NCBI RefSeq assembly: GCF_900163565.1
Contig: NZ_FUHU01000026.1
Location: 1 to 64,000 of the forward strand
DNA length: 64,000 bases
Reading direction: 5' to 3'
Origin: Agrococcus casei LMG 22410
Lineage (GTDB): Bacteria; Actinomycetota; Actinomycetes; Actinomycetales; Microbacteriaceae
Notes under the pieces: model-generated
What the model was told of the DNA's origin: nothing
Database searches by the model: none
The model's input: the letters and a program-made list of their open reading frames with translations, nothing else
Part shown: piece by piece, positions 7,190-16,505 of the stretch
Layout of the letters: every line of letters starts with the position of its first letter
How positions within the stretch are numbered: the stretch's first letter is position 1
Made by a program: the position numbers and the translations under genes

Positions 7190-7975
7190 TTGTCTCTGCA
7201 GCCGGTCGCCATTGCGCGACGCGACCGCTCATGGCTCAGCTGGATATTCGTCTTCTACGCGCTGTTCGGACTGGCCTGCACACTGACCGCTGCCATGGGC
7301 GGCCTACATCTGCTGGCGCTGTTTCCCGAGAAATCCGGCGTGACTGGGCCCATCGCAATCGCCTGCGCATCGACTGCAGTCGTGGCCGGTGCCGTGCTCC
7401 TCATGGCCCCCGGAGCGATCCTCGACACAGGGTCCGTTCGCTCGTCGTGGTCGGTGATCCGGCGCATGACCCTTGCGATGATGTTCCTGACGCTGCTGCT
7501 GGGCACACTGTTCGGCGCGATTGCGATCGCGGTTGATCCTGCAGTGCTCGAGTGGCAGCAGTGGCTCATCACGCTGTCTGCAGCCGCCGTCTTCGCGATC
7601 GGCTACGCGGTGACCGTGCGCAGCATCAAGCGCTTGCACACGGTGGGCGCTGCCCGCGCGGGCCGAGGCGCCGCCTCCGCCGAGGTGGTCGCGCCCGCGG
7701 CGTTCCCGCAGGCCCAGATCATCCGAACGTCGAAGGGCGGAGTGATCTTCCTTCTCGTGGTGGTGCAGTACGCAGACGAGCAGGGGCGGGCGCGATTCGC
7801 CAAGGTGATCGTCGACGGATGGGTGAAGCGACTCGAGCCCGGACGTGCGTGGGTCGTGTTCGAACGGGGCCAGGCTCACAGGCCGAGACGGCTTGTCCTC
7901 CACCCGGATTCGCACCTCACCGACGTGGCCTTGAAGAAGCGTCAGGGAGGGGCGACAGCGAGCGCGGATCGGTAA
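7190..7975 (+). CDS. Four-helix membrane protein of unknown function
   Basis: 261 residues, unrecognised. Four hydrophobic segments lie at about 14-36, 53-75, 91-113 and 122-143, followed by a cytoplasmic-looking C-terminal domain of about 110 residues (VIFLLVVVQYADEQGRARFAKVIVDGW). That domain could be a small beta-rich fold. Start TTG 7190 is chosen because a -10 element ends six bases upstream. It follows the tad operon by 36 bases but probably has its own promoter. A -10-like TAAGCT for the next gene overlaps its stop codon. No function is proposed. Confidence 0.65.
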   Translation: MSLQPVAIARRDRSWLSWIFVFYALFGLACTLTAAMGGLHLLALFPEKSGVTGPIAIACASTAVVAGAVLLMAPGAILDTGSVRSSWSVIRRMTLAMMFLTLLLGTLFGAIAIAVDPAVLEWQQWLITLSAAAVFAIGYAVTVRSIKRLHTVGAARAGRGAASAEVVAPAAFPQAQIIRTSKGGVIFLLVVVQYADEQGRARFAKVIVDGWVKRLEPGRAWVVFERGQAHRPRRLVLHPDSHLTDVALKKRQGGATASADR

Positions 7976-7986
7976 GCTTTGCTGTC

Positions 7987-9162
7987 ATGACAACCGGATA
8001 CTCCCACATTGTGATCGGCGCCGGCGGCATCGGCTCAGCCGCCGCCTACTGGCTCTCTCGGGCGGGCGCCGAGCGCGTGCTCGTGCTCGAGCAGTACGGG
8101 CTCCTTCCGACTCAGGGATCGAGCGGAGACCACTCTCGGATCATCCGGCACTCGTACCACTCGACGAAGTACACGCGCCTGACGCCGGCGATGTTCGACA
8201 CGTGGGCAGAGGTCGAAGACCACTCCGGATTCCAGATCTACACGAAGACGGGCGGGATCGACCTCGCTCGAACGGGAACCCCTGGTCACAGCACGCTGGG
8301 GGAGTACCGCGGTGCACTCGGAGCAGTCGGCATCCCATATGAAGACCTCAGTGTCGACGACGTTCGCTCTCGCTGGCCCCAATGGCGCGTTGAAGACGAC
8401 ACCGTCGGCATGTGGCAGGAAGACACTGGCATCCTCGACATCCGCAAGTCCGTCAGCGCCCACACTTCCATGGCTCTTGCGGCCGGCGTCGAGTTCAGAC
8501 CGCACACCAAGGTCACCGACATCGAGCTGCGCGACGGCAGCGTGAAGGTGCACGCCGGGTCAGAGGCGTTCGAAGGCGAGCAGCTGATCGTGTCGACTGG
8601 CTCGTGGCTGGGCGACCTCATGGGGTCGCTCGGATTCTCGTTCCCGCTGACGCTCTCGCAGGAGCAGGTGTCGTACTTTGCCACCCCGAAGCTGCGCGAC
8701 TTCACGCCTGACCGCCACCCGGTCTGGATCTACCACGGCGATCAGCACTACTACGGGTTCCCTGTCTACGGCGAGGCTGCGACCAAGATCGCACGCGACA
8801 TGCGCGGACACTTCATCGAGAGCGACGAGCGCCGCTTCGAAGGCGACGACATCGAAGGCGAGATCCTGACGGAGTTCCTGCGCAGTCACCTGCCTGACGC
8901 GGTCGGGCCTGCGCTGCTGCACCGCACATGCGTCTACGACATGCCTGCGGATCGCGACTTCGTCGTCGACGCTCTGCCCGGGCATCCGAATGTCACTGTC
9001 TTCAACGGTGCCGGCCACGCCGGAAAGTTCGCATCGCTCATGGGCCGCATCCTTGCCGACCTGGCGACTTCGGGCGAGACCCGGCATGACATCAGCGCGT
9101 TCTCGCTCGACCGGCCCGCGATCACCGATCCGGACTTCGCTCCCGCATTCATTCTGCGCTGA
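7987..9162 (+). CDS. Sarcosine oxidase/N-methyltryptophan oxidase family flavoenzyme
   Basis: FAD-dependent amine oxidase of the monomeric sarcosine oxidase (MSOX/SolA) family, 391 residues. The N-terminal dinucleotide fold has GAGGIGSAAAYWLSRAG (11-16), and the flavin-binding SSGDHSRIIRHSY region follows. Cys315 in RTCVYDMPADRDFVVD lines up with the cysteine that binds FAD covalently in MSOX. The C-terminal NGAGHAGKFAS closes the FAD site. It would oxidise a secondary N-methyl amine, giving hydrogen peroxide; the exact substrate is not clear. ATG 7987 has a TAAGCT -10-like element eight bases upstream. The convergent neighbour is an MFS transporter, nine bases away. Confidence 0.88.
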   Translation: MTTGYSHIVIGAGGIGSAAAYWLSRAGAERVLVLEQYGLLPTQGSSGDHSRIIRHSYHSTKYTRLTPAMFDTWAEVEDHSGFQIYTKTGGIDLARTGTPGHSTLGEYRGALGAVGIPYEDLSVDDVRSRWPQWRVEDDTVGMWQEDTGILDIRKSVSAHTSMALAAGVEFRPHTKVTDIELRDGSVKVHAGSEAFEGEQLIVSTGSWLGDLMGSLGFSFPLTLSQEQVSYFATPKLRDFTPDRHPVWIYHGDQHYYGFPVYGEAATKIARDMRGHFIESDERRFEGDDIEGEILTEFLRSHLPDAVGPALLHRTCVYDMPADRDFVVDALPGHPNVTVFNGAGHAGKFASLMGRILADLATSGETRHDISAFSLDRPAITDPDFAPAFILR

Positions 9163-9171
9163 TGACCGCCG

Positions 9172-10404
9172 TCAGCTGAGCTTTCGAGGCACCGTCTTCA
9201 CGAGCACCGCTGCGCCGAGTGCGCAGACGACCACGACGCCTCCTGCGGCAGCCGAGATCGTTGCGAGCTGAATAGCACCGGCGATCGCGATCGGAGCCAG
9301 GGCCGAGCCGGAAGTCGTCGCCATTCGCCAGGCGCCGAGGAACGGCGCTGGGTTGTGCTGTGGCGCGAGATCAGACCCCAGGGTCATGAGGATGCCCGAG
9401 CCGACGCCGTTCGAGAGTGCGAGCACCCCTGCCGCGATGATCCATGCCAGGACAGCTCCCGGTATGTCATGCGTGAAGGCGAGCACAGCGAACCCTGTGC
9501 CGAGCCCGATGATGCTGGGCACGACGGCCCACATGCGTCCGAATCGATCCATGACCCAGCCCGACAGGAAGAAGAGTGCGAAGTCGACGAGCCCGGCCAG
9601 CCCGACGACGAGACCCGTGGTTGCATCGCTGACGCCGATCGAGACGGCCCACAGGGGGATGAGCACCGTTCTGGCATTGCGAGCGAACGCCATCATCGAT
9701 GCGCCGACGCCCACGGTCATGAGCGTTCGCCCGTGCGCCCGGAACGTCGTCCACATGCCTGACGACTCCTGCAGGGCGTCGCGCTGACCTTGCCGAGACG
9801 GGTCCGACGTGAACGTCGTGGTCGGGTCAGGGAGGAAGAACAGGATGATCACAGCGACGAGAGCGCCGACTCCGAACACCAGCAGGGTCACCGATGTGTC
9901 GAAGCCAGCCGAGATGAGGGCTGCCGAGATCAGCGGGCCGACGGCGACGCCGAGGCGAAACGCCCCGCCGAGGGTCGCCAGCGACCGAGCTCGGTATCTC
10001 GCGGGCACGAACGTCGTCATGAATGCGTGTCGCGCGAGCGAAAACACGGCGGTGCCGAGTCCCGTCACGAGGATGCAGAGGGCCAGCTGCCACCACTCGG
10101 TGCAGAAGTACGCTGCAGCGAGGGCGGCCAGCACGAAGAGGCCTGCGTAGATCATCATGGCGCGCTCGCCGAATCGTGCCACCAGCGCACCGCCCGGAAC
10201 ATTGCCGACCAGCTCGCCGATCGTGCTCATCGCAGCCACGAGACCCGCGATCGCCAGTGAGGCGCCCAAGTCTCGCGAGAGCAGCGGAATGTAGGGGAGG
10301 AGCGCACCCTGGCCGATGGCGAACGCGACCGTCGGAGCGAATACTGCAATGGCGACGGAGCGGAAGGGGAATCTCTCGTCCGGCGCACTGCTCACAGAGA
10401 GCAA
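9172..10404 (-). CDS. MFS transporter
   Basis: 410-residue major facilitator with about twelve hydrophobic segments in two halves. The second-to-third helix loop has GGALVARFGERAMM, resembling the MFS motif GxLaDrxGrr, and the mirrored loop in the C-half has GWVMDRFGRMW. Start is TTG 10404, or GTG 10395 three codons later. Its substrate cannot be told from sequence. It is convergent with the amine oxidase and divergent from prfB, so it is probably a single-gene unit. Confidence 0.85.
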   Translation of the reverse strand: MLSVSSAPDERFPFRSVAIAVFAPTVAFAIGQGALLPYIPLLSRDLGASLAIAGLVAAMSTIGELVGNVPGGALVARFGERAMMIYAGLFVLAALAAAYFCTEWWQLALCILVTGLGTAVFSLARHAFMTTFVPARYRARSLATLGGAFRLGVAVGPLISAALISAGFDTSVTLLVFGVGALVAVIILFFLPDPTTTFTSDPSRQGQRDALQESSGMWTTFRAHGRTLMTVGVGASMMAFARNARTVLIPLWAVSIGVSDATTGLVVGLAGLVDFALFFLSGWVMDRFGRMWAVVPSIIGLGTGFAVLAFTHDIPGAVLAWIIAAGVLALSNGVGSGILMTLGSDLAPQHNPAPFLGAWRMATTSGSALAPIAIAGAIQLATISAAAGGVVVVCALGAAVLVKTVPRKLS

Positions 10405-10434
10405 GCCTACGCCGAGGGTGCGTCCTCACCCGAG

Positions 10435-10440
10435 TAGGCT
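10435..10440 (+). promoter_or_regulatory. -10 element TAGGCT upstream of prfB
   Basis: TAGGCT lies nine bases before the prfB ATG, with GGAGGG between them. The 5' leader would be only a few bases long. Seen in sequence; start of transcription is inferred. Confidence 0.4.
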
Positions 10441-10449
10441 GGAGGGATC

Positions 10450-11574
10450 ATGAGCGAAATCGACATCAGCCAGGAGCTGCAGGCGCTGCGCACGACATTC
10501 GGCGACATCCGCACCGTCATCGACACCGACTCGCTGGAGGCCGATATCGAGCGGCTCAATGAACAGGCTGTCGCACCCGATCTCTGGGACGACCCCGAAG
10601 CAGCGCAGAAGGTCACGAGTGCGCTCAGTCACAAGCAGTCCCGCCTCAAACGCGTGCTGTCGACGCAGGAGCGGCTCGACGACATCGAAGTCCTCGCCGG
10701 CCTCGCCAACGAGGAAGACGACGAAGAGGTCAAGGCTGAGGTCCGAAAGGAGCTCGCTGCACTCAAGAAGAGCATTGGCGACATGGAGGTGCAGACGCTC
10801 CTCGACGGCGAGTTCGACGAGCTGCCCGCGGTCGTGACCATCCGCGCCGGTGCCGGCGGCGTCGACGCGAGCGACTTCGCAGAGATGCTGATGCGCATGT
10901 ACCTGCGCTACGCCGAGCATCACGGCATGGCTGCGAGCGTGCACGACACGTCGTACGCAGAAGAGGCCGGCATCAAGTCAGCGTCGTTCGAGATCGACGC
11001 GCCGTATGCATTCGGCACGCTGTCGGTCGAAGCCGGCACGCACAGGCTTGTGCGCATGAGCCCGTTCGGCGCGGCCGGAAAGCGCCAGACGTCGTTCGCG
11101 GCAGTCGAAGTGGTGCCGCTGTTCGAGCAGGTCGACGAGATCGAAGTGCCCGAGAACGACATGCGCGTCGATGTGTTCCGCTCATCGGGGCCCGGCGGCC
11201 AGAGCGTCAACACCACCGACTCCGCGGTGCGCATCACCCACATCCCGACCGGCATCGTCGTCTCGATGCAGAACGAGAAGAGCCAGATCCAGAACCGCGC
11301 AGCTGCGCTGCGCGTGCTGCAGAGCCGTCTGATGCTGCGCAAGCGCGAAGAGGAGGCCGCGAGGAAGAAGGAGCTCGCCGGCAACATCTCCGCAAGCTGG
11401 GGAGATCAGATGCGCTCGTATGTGCTCGCGCCGTACCAGATGGTCAAAGACCTTCGCACGAACCACGAGGTGAACAACCCGCAGGCGGTCTTCGACGGCG
11501 ACCTCGAGGGCTTCATCGCAGCCGGAATCCGGTGGCGCAAGCAGGAGCAGGCGGCCAGCGAAGCTGCGGAGTGA
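10450..11574 (+). CDS. prfB: Peptide chain release factor 2
   Basis: RF2, 374 residues, releases finished proteins at UGA and UAA codons. The GGQ motif that triggers hydrolysis is at 249-251 ([10 protein letters not shown]) and the stop-codon-reading tripeptide SPF is at 204-206. RF1 would have PxT there. The reading frame is continuous, so the programmed +1 frameshift that controls prfB in many bacteria is absent. The next genes are ftsE and ftsX, a standard actinobacterial order. Confidence 0.97.
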   Translation: MSEIDISQELQALRTTFGDIRTVIDTDSLEADIERLNEQAVAPDLWDDPEAAQKVTSALSHKQSRLKRVLSTQERLDDIEVLAGLANEEDDEEVKAEVRKELAALKKSIGDMEVQTLLDGEFDELPAVVTIRAGAGGVDASDFAEMLMRMYLRYAEHHGMAASVHDTSYAEEAGIKSASFEIDAPYAFGTLSVEAGTHRLVRMSPFGAAGKRQTSFAAVEVVPLFEQVDEIEVPENDMRVDVFRSSGPGGQSVNTTDSAVRITHIPTGIVVSMQNEKSQIQNRAAALRVLQSRLMLRKREEEAARKKELAGNISASWGDQMRSYVLAPYQMVKDLRTNHEVNNPQAVFDGDLEGFIAAGIRWRKQEQAASEAAE

Positions 11575-11638
11575 TCGCACGCGCCGGTCAATCCGACGGA
11601 TCGCGGAGCGCCTGAGCACAACCCATAGGCGCGGTGCG

Positions 11639-11644
11639 TACGCT
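11639..11644 (+). promoter_or_regulatory. -10 element TACGCT before ftsE
   Basis: TACGCT, seven bases, then GTG 11652. It favours GTG 11652 over the upstream GTG 11634 as the ftsE start, because the latter would lie upstream of the transcription start. Confidence 0.45.
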
Positions 11645-11651
11645 TTCCGAC

Positions 11652-12425
11652 GTGATTCTCTTCGATAACGTCACGAAAACGTACTCGCGCAAAGCGCGAC
11701 CAGCCCTCGGCGGCGTCTCCATGGAGATCCTGAAGGGCGAATTCGTGTTCCTCGTCGGTGCCTCGGGCTCCGGCAAGAGCACCATGATCCGGCTCATGAT
11801 GCGCGAGGAGCAGCCCAACTCGGGCGACATCCACGTGCTCGGCCAGCGGCTCGCCGCGATCTCGAACAGCAAAGTGCCGTTCTTCCGTCGCAACCTCGGG
11901 GTCGTCTTCCAGGACTTCAGGCTGCTTCGCAACAAGACCGTCTACGAGAACGTCGCGTTCACGCTGCAGGTCATCGGCAAGAGCCGCGGCTTCATCTCTG
12001 AGGCCGTGCCCGACGTGCTGAAGATCGTCGGGCTCGCCGGCAAGTCCTCGCGCTTTCCGCATGAGCTCTCGGGCGGTGAGCAGCAGCGCGTGGCTATTGC
12101 CCGCGCGGTGGTGAACAAGCCGCCGATCCTGCTGGCAGACGAGCCCACCGGAAACCTCGACCCCGCCACCAGCGCGGGAATCATGGCGCTGCTCGCGCGA
12201 ATCAACGAGGGCGGAACGACCGTCGTCATGGCGACGCACGAGGCCTCGATCGTCGACGCGATGCAGCGCCGAGTGATCGAAGTCGACTCGGGCAAGATCG
12301 TCCGCGACCAGAAGACGGGCGCGTACGGCAGCAAGCTCTCGACCACGCCCTCCGGCAAGCAGGTCACCGTGAATGAGAATGAGCCGATGCTCGAATCCGA
12401 AGATGCTGAGGAGGCTGGCGCATGA
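11652..12425 (+). CDS. ftsE: Cell division ATP-binding protein FtsE
   Basis: ABC ATPase, 257 residues, that with FtsX forms the divisome complex activating peptidoglycan hydrolases. Walker A is GASGSGKST (about 37-45), Q-loop VFQDFRLL, signature LSGGEQQR, Walker B ILLADEPTGNLD, and the H-loop is in MATHEAS. GTG 11652 is preferred (a -10 element ends seven bases before it, and FtsE normally starts with a short Met-Ile/Val-x-Phe run). GTG 11634 would add six residues. A 40-residue C-terminal tail rich in acidic residues is longer than in mycobacterial FtsE. Confidence 0.95.
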   Translation: MILFDNVTKTYSRKARPALGGVSMEILKGEFVFLVGASGSGKSTMIRLMMREEQPNSGDIHVLGQRLAAISNSKVPFFRRNLGVVFQDFRLLRNKTVYENVAFTLQVIGKSRGFISEAVPDVLKIVGLAGKSSRFPHELSGGEQQRVAIARAVVNKPPILLADEPTGNLDPATSAGIMALLARINEGGTTVVMATHEASIVDAMQRRVIEVDSGKIVRDQKTGAYGSKLSTTPSGKQVTVNENEPMLESEDAEEAGA

Positions 12426-13333
12426 GGGCTGCACTCGTACTGCAGGAGGTCTGGACCGGCCTCAGGCGAAACATGTCGATGGTCGTCTCCGTCATCCTGG
12501 TCACGTTCATCTCGCTGACGTTCGTCGGCGCGGCCATGCTGCTGCAGGGCCAGATCAACCAGATGAAGGGCTTCTGGTACGACAGGGCTCAGGTCGCGGT
12601 CTACTTCTGCAACGAAGGCGACGTCGGTCCGAACTGCACCGGCGAAGCGACCCAGGAGCAGATCGACGAAGTCACTGCGACGTTGGAGACGGATGCGATC
12701 GCACCGTTCGTGCAGACCGTCGAGTTCGAGGATCGCGCCCAGGCATTCGAGAACTTCAAGGATCAGTTCGAGGGCACGCAGGCTGCCGAGTTCGCGACTG
12801 AGGAGTCGATGAGCCAGGCGCTGCGCGTGCAGCCGCAGTCCCCGCAGGATGCCTCGATCGTGGCAGAGGCGACGTCCTCGCTGCCAGGGGTGCTCGAGGT
12901 GCAAGACCAGCGAAGGCTGCTCGAGCCGATCTTCCAGGCGCTGAACACAGCAAGCCTCGTCGCGGTGAGCGTCGCCGTGATCATGCTGGTCGCCGCCGTC
13001 CTGCTGATCTCCACGACCATCCGTCTCTCTGCCTTCTCGCGTCAGCGAGAGCTCGGCATCATGCGTCTTGTCGGTGCATCGAACCGCTTCATCCAGACGC
13101 CCTTCATCCTCGAGGGCGTGATATCTGCGCTGATCGGATCCGTGCTGGCCAGCGGTGCCGTGCTGGCGCTGGTGCAATGGGGAGTGCAGGGGTATCTCGC
13201 CCCGCTACTGCCCACGTATCCGCTCGTCGGCATCGACGCGACGCTGCTGGTGATACCCGTGCTGCTGGCGATCGGTGTGCTGCTCTCGGGAGTCGCGGCC
13301 GCTGTCGCCATCCGCCGCTATCTTCGCGTATGA
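12422..13333 (+). CDS. ftsX: Cell division permease-like protein FtsX
   Basis: 303 residues, with an N-terminal helix (about 20-42), a large extracytoplasmic loop with a Cys pair (YFCNEG ... NCTGEA), and three C-terminal membrane helices of the FtsX domain. ATG 12422 overlaps the ftsE stop by four bases (ATGA). FtsX has no transport role; it passes the FtsE ATP cycle to a cell-wall hydrolase through the outer loop. The Cys pair may form a disulfide in that loop. Confidence 0.94.
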   Translation: MRAALVLQEVWTGLRRNMSMVVSVILVTFISLTFVGAAMLLQGQINQMKGFWYDRAQVAVYFCNEGDVGPNCTGEATQEQIDEVTATLETDAIAPFVQTVEFEDRAQAFENFKDQFEGTQAAEFATEESMSQALRVQPQSPQDASIVAEATSSLPGVLEVQDQRRLLEPIFQALNTASLVAVSVAVIMLVAAVLLISTTIRLSAFSRQRELGIMRLVGASNRFIQTPFILEGVISALIGSVLASGAVLALVQWGVQGYLAPLLPTYPLVGIDATLLVIPVLLAIGVLLSGVAAAVAIRRYLRV

Positions 13334-13395
13334 CATCCGTGTAGACTGGCAGGCTGTCGTCGCATGCCCGCGATGACGAAGGAGAGGGAGCCAGC

Positions 13396-13872
13396 GTGCC
13401 ACGCGAACAGGGGCGAAAGCTCATTGCGCAGAACAAGAAGGCCAGACACGACTACTCGATTGAGGATCGTCTCGAGGCCGGCATCGTGCTGACCGGAACC
13501 GAGGTCAAGAGCCTCCGGGCCGGCCGAGCATCGCTGGTCGACGGCTACGCCTTCATCGAGCACGGCGAAGCCTGGCTCGACGCAGTGAACATCCCCTCAT
13601 ACGCTCAGGGCACCTGGACGAATCACCCTCCGCGCCGCAAGCGGAAGCTGCTGCTGCATCGCCACGAGATCGACAAGCTGGCAGGTCGCGTCGCACAGGG
13701 CGGTTACACGCTCGTGCCGCTCAGCCTCTACTTCTCAGACGGACGCGCCAAGGTCGAGCTCGCGGTCGCCAAGGGCAAGCGCGAGTACGACAAGCGCCAT
13801 GCGCTGCGTGAGCGTCAGGACAAGCGCGAAGCCGATCGCGCGATGCGCCTTCGCAACCGCATGGGCGACTAG
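13396..13872 (+). CDS. smpB: SsrA-binding protein SmpB
   Basis: 158-residue partner of tmRNA in rescue of stalled ribosomes. It begins [20 protein letters not shown], keeps [10 protein letters not shown] and the C-terminal basic tail [21 protein letters not shown] that enters the empty mRNA channel. GTG 13396 follows a purine-rich site (GGAGAGGGA). A TAGACT element lies about 50 bases upstream (13345-13350). tmRNA itself is 2.6 kb downstream, past pfkA. Confidence 0.97.
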   Translation: MPREQGRKLIAQNKKARHDYSIEDRLEAGIVLTGTEVKSLRAGRASLVDGYAFIEHGEAWLDAVNIPSYAQGTWTNHPPRRKRKLLLHRHEIDKLAGRVAQGGYTLVPLSLYFSDGRAKVELAVAKGKREYDKRHALRERQDKREADRAMRLRNRMGD

Positions 13873-13890
13873 CGCCCCGCGCCGCACTCG

Positions 13891-15243
13891 CTAGGCGAGC
13901 ACGGCGTCGCGGGCTTCGACGATCTCGCCGGTGAGCTGGTTCCACTCGTCGGCGAGCGTGTAGAGCGGGTTCTCTGTCGAGCTGGACGACGGGCTGTTCT
14001 TGTCGTTCCAGTCGTTGAAGTCGTCGATGGCGTTGTTCATCGAGTACTGCGACTGCTCGTGCTTCTCAAGGTCCTGCTTCGGAGAGACGAGCAGCGCGTC
14101 TGCGATCTTCTGCTCCCGCTTCGCCCGCTCGGTGTAGTACTCGGCCCACACGTCGCAGTCAGCCTGCACGTCTTCGGACGGGCAATTGTTCGACCAGAAG
14201 TCTGCCGATGCGTTCGCGTGGTCGACCCAGGCCGCAACCCATGCCTCGTGGTTCTTCTGCCGGCTCTCAGACGTGTCTGACTTCCAGCAGCCTGAGCTCG
14301 AGGTGCAGGTGATCGTCCATGTTCCGTCGTCGACCTGGACTTCGTACTCGTCGCCGTTCTTCAGCTGGCTGCGGCGCTCGCCCACCGCGGCGAGTGCGAC
14401 AGAGTGCTCATCGAGAATGGAGGCGTACTCGGCCTGCATCGCGCAGAGGGTCTTGAGACGGTCGACGTTAGAGTCGAGCGTGCTCAGCAGGCTGCCGCTT
14501 GCTGCGAATCGGTCGGACTTCGAGTTGTAGTCTGCGACGGCCGCGTCGTACTCGGGGTTGCCTTCTGCGCCTTCGACGCTCGGCTGCTCCGGCGCTGCGC
14601 CGTCACCGAGGTCGGAGCGGAGCTGCGTCAGCGCATCAAGCTGCGAGCACTGCTCCATGGGCGCCTGGTAGTCGCTGCCGTTCGGGTTCTCGGCACGGCT
14701 GCCAGATGCGACGCTGTCAGGATTGATGCCGTCGAAAGCGGATTCGATGCCGACCAGCTTGTCTTCTGTGAATGTCGACTCCCAGGCGGCCGTCTGATCG
14801 TTGTAGGTCTGCACTGCCTCGTCGATGGAGTTCTGCTTCATCCAGGCGGGCACGGCGATGGCCGCGATGATGCCGAGGATCAGAACGAGGGCTACCGGAA
14901 TCGAGATGCCGAGAATGAGTCCGAGGCGCTTCTTCTTGGGCTTCTCGCCCGGCTGCTGCGCACCGCCGGGCTGGCCGTAGCCTGCCTGACCCGGCTGAGG
15001 CTGACCTGGCTGAGGCTGCCCCGGAATGGCGCCGTGCGGATACGGTGTCGGCTGCGAGGGATGCTGCCCTGTGGGCTGGCCCTGCTGGTAGGGGCCAGGC
15101 TGCTGACCGTACTGCGGCTGCTGCTGACCGTACGGGTTCTGCTGGCTGCCCTGGGGATTGGGCTGACCCTGCTGATTCGGATTCCATTGCTGGCCGGGAG
15201 GGGGAGCGCTGGGTGGCTGGTCTCCGGGAAAGTTGTCGCTCAT
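13891..15243 (-). CDS. Pro/Gln/Gly-rich single-pass membrane protein
   Basis: 450 residues, not recognised. Residues 1 to about 105 are low complexity (Pro, Gln, Gly, Tyr; repeats like GQPQPGQ). A short basic stretch EKPKKKRLG and one membrane helix (LILGISIPVALVLILGIIAAIAV) come next. About 300 extracytoplasmic residues with helical, charged character and six cysteines follow, probably in pairs (for example TCTSSSGC, NNCPSEDVQADC). The topology resembles actinobacterial surface or stress proteins with a disordered cytoplasmic tail. ATG 15243 is chosen over ORF extensions because AGGAG-type purines precede it. It is convergent with smpB (stops 19 bases apart). Confidence 0.72.
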   Translation of the reverse strand: MSDNFPGDQPPSAPPPGQQWNPNQQGQPNPQGSQQNPYGQQQPQYGQQPGPYQQGQPTGQHPSQPTPYPHGAIPGQPQPGQPQPGQAGYGQPGGAQQPGEKPKKKRLGLILGISIPVALVLILGIIAAIAVPAWMKQNSIDEAVQTYNDQTAAWESTFTEDKLVGIESAFDGINPDSVASGSRAENPNGSDYQAPMEQCSQLDALTQLRSDLGDGAAPEQPSVEGAEGNPEYDAAVADYNSKSDRFAASGSLLSTLDSNVDRLKTLCAMQAEYASILDEHSVALAAVGERRSQLKNGDEYEVQVDDGTWTITCTSSSGCWKSDTSESRQKNHEAWVAAWVDHANASADFWSNNCPSEDVQADCDVWAEYYTERAKREQKIADALLVSPKQDLEKHEQSQYSMNNAIDDFNDWNDKNSPSSSSTENPLYTLADEWNQLTGEIVEARDAVLA

Positions 15244-15393
15244 GGCAGATGTCGTCCTCACGGTGCAGGAGGTGGAGAAGGGTTTCGTCTACTGTAGAAG
15301 ACTCATCTGAACATCAGCTACATGCATGGGCCACAATGGAATAGGCGGCCGCACTTCGCGAGGCTGGCGCACGGTGAGTGACAAGGAGCTGGG

Positions 15394-16422
15394 ATGCGCA
15401 TTGGAATACTGACCTCGGGCGGCGACTGCCCGGGCCTCAACGCGGTGATCAGGGCCGCTGTGCTCACTGGAATCAAGGAATACGACTTCGAGTTCGTCGG
15501 CCTGCGTGACGGATGGCGTGGCCTCGTCCAGGGCGATGTCCGCACGCTGAACCGCTCGGCAGTGCGAGGAATATCGCGCGTCGGCGGCACGATTCTCGGA
15601 ACAAGCCGAACGAATCCGTACGATGCCGAAGGCGGTGGCGCTGACAATATCGCCGCAACCATGAAGCGACTGGGCATCGACGGCATCATCGCAATCGGGG
15701 GAGAGGGCACGCTCGCTGGCGCCAAGAGGCTCGCTGACGACGGCATCCCCGTGCTCGGAGTTCCGAAGACGATCGACAACGATCTCGCGGCCACCGACTA
15801 CACCTTCGGGTTCGACACGGCCGTCGAGATCGCCACAGAGGCCGGCGACAGGCTGCGAACGACCGGCGACAGCCACATGCGCTGCATGGTGCTCGAGGTC
15901 ATGGGGCGTCATGTCGGCTGGATCGCCCTGCACTCGGGCATCTCAGTCGGCGCGCACGCGATCCTCATTCCCGAGCATCCGATGACCATTGAAGAGATCT
16001 CCGAGTACGTGCGCAGCGTCTACGACCGAGGACGCGCGCCTCTGGTCGTCGTCTCCGAGGGCTTCAAGCTTGCAGGCATGGACGAGGAGTACTCGCGCAA
16101 GGGCGTCGACGCCTCGAACCGGCCCAGACTCGGCGGCATCTCAGAGATGCTCGCTCCCATGATCGAGGAGGCGACCGGCATCGAGTCGCGCTCCACGGTG
16201 CTCGGCCACATCCAGCGAGGCGGAGCGCCGACCGGATCCGACCGCGTGCTGGCAACTCGATTCGGCATCGCAGCGGTGCGCGCCGCGGCAGACGGCGAAT
16301 GGGGCTCCATGGTCGCGCTGCGCGGAACCGAGATCGAGCGGGTCTCGTTCGCAGAAGCGCTCGGAGAGCTGAAGACGGTGCCGCAGAGTCGGTACGAGGA
16401 GATCAAGCACCTGTTCGGATGA
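15394..16422 (+). CDS. pfkA: 6-phosphofructokinase
   Basis: 342 residues; phosphorylates fructose 6-phosphate in glycolysis. The N-terminal nucleotide loop is LTSGGDCPGLN, and the catalytic PKTIDND contains the general base Asp. At the donor-choosing positions it has GGEGT (Gly105, matching E. coli Gly104, expected for ATP) and Lys125 (E. coli Gly124, Lys in PPi enzymes). This Gly/Lys mixture is known from ATP-using actinomycete group III enzymes, so ATP is the likely donor. AAGGAG precedes ATG 15394. ssrA follows closely. Confidence 0.95.
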   Translation: MRIGILTSGGDCPGLNAVIRAAVLTGIKEYDFEFVGLRDGWRGLVQGDVRTLNRSAVRGISRVGGTILGTSRTNPYDAEGGGADNIAATMKRLGIDGIIAIGGEGTLAGAKRLADDGIPVLGVPKTIDNDLAATDYTFGFDTAVEIATEAGDRLRTTGDSHMRCMVLEVMGRHVGWIALHSGISVGAHAILIPEHPMTIEEISEYVRSVYDRGRAPLVVVSEGFKLAGMDEEYSRKGVDASNRPRLGGISEMLAPMIEEATGIESRSTVLGHIQRGGAPTGSDRVLATRFGIAAVRAAADGEWGSMVALRGTEIERVSFAEALGELKTVPQSRYEEIKHLFG

Positions 16423-16434
16423 GCTGGTGCGTGG

Positions 16435-16440
16435 TATAGT
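16435..16440 (+). promoter_or_regulatory. -10 element TATAGT for ssrA
   Basis: TATAGT lies about 65 bases before the mature tmRNA 5' end and just after pfkA. A precursor trimmed at its 5' end would result. The -35 region (around 16412) is weak. Confidence 0.45.
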
Positions 16441-16505
16441 CGAAGGCTGGCTCGAAAGGGTCAGTTGCACATCTGACAAGTCAACAGCGCGCGACGCTTC
16501 CGCAC

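Noticed and set aside
10450-10560. Programmed +1 frameshift in prfB
   Set aside because: The frame is continuous from ATG to stop with no internal TGA near codon 25.
15372-15411. 12-codon frame overlapping the pfkA start
   Set aside because: GTG-initiated and out of frame with pfkA, but pfkA has its own good ribosome site and there is no promoter placed to make this a leader peptide.
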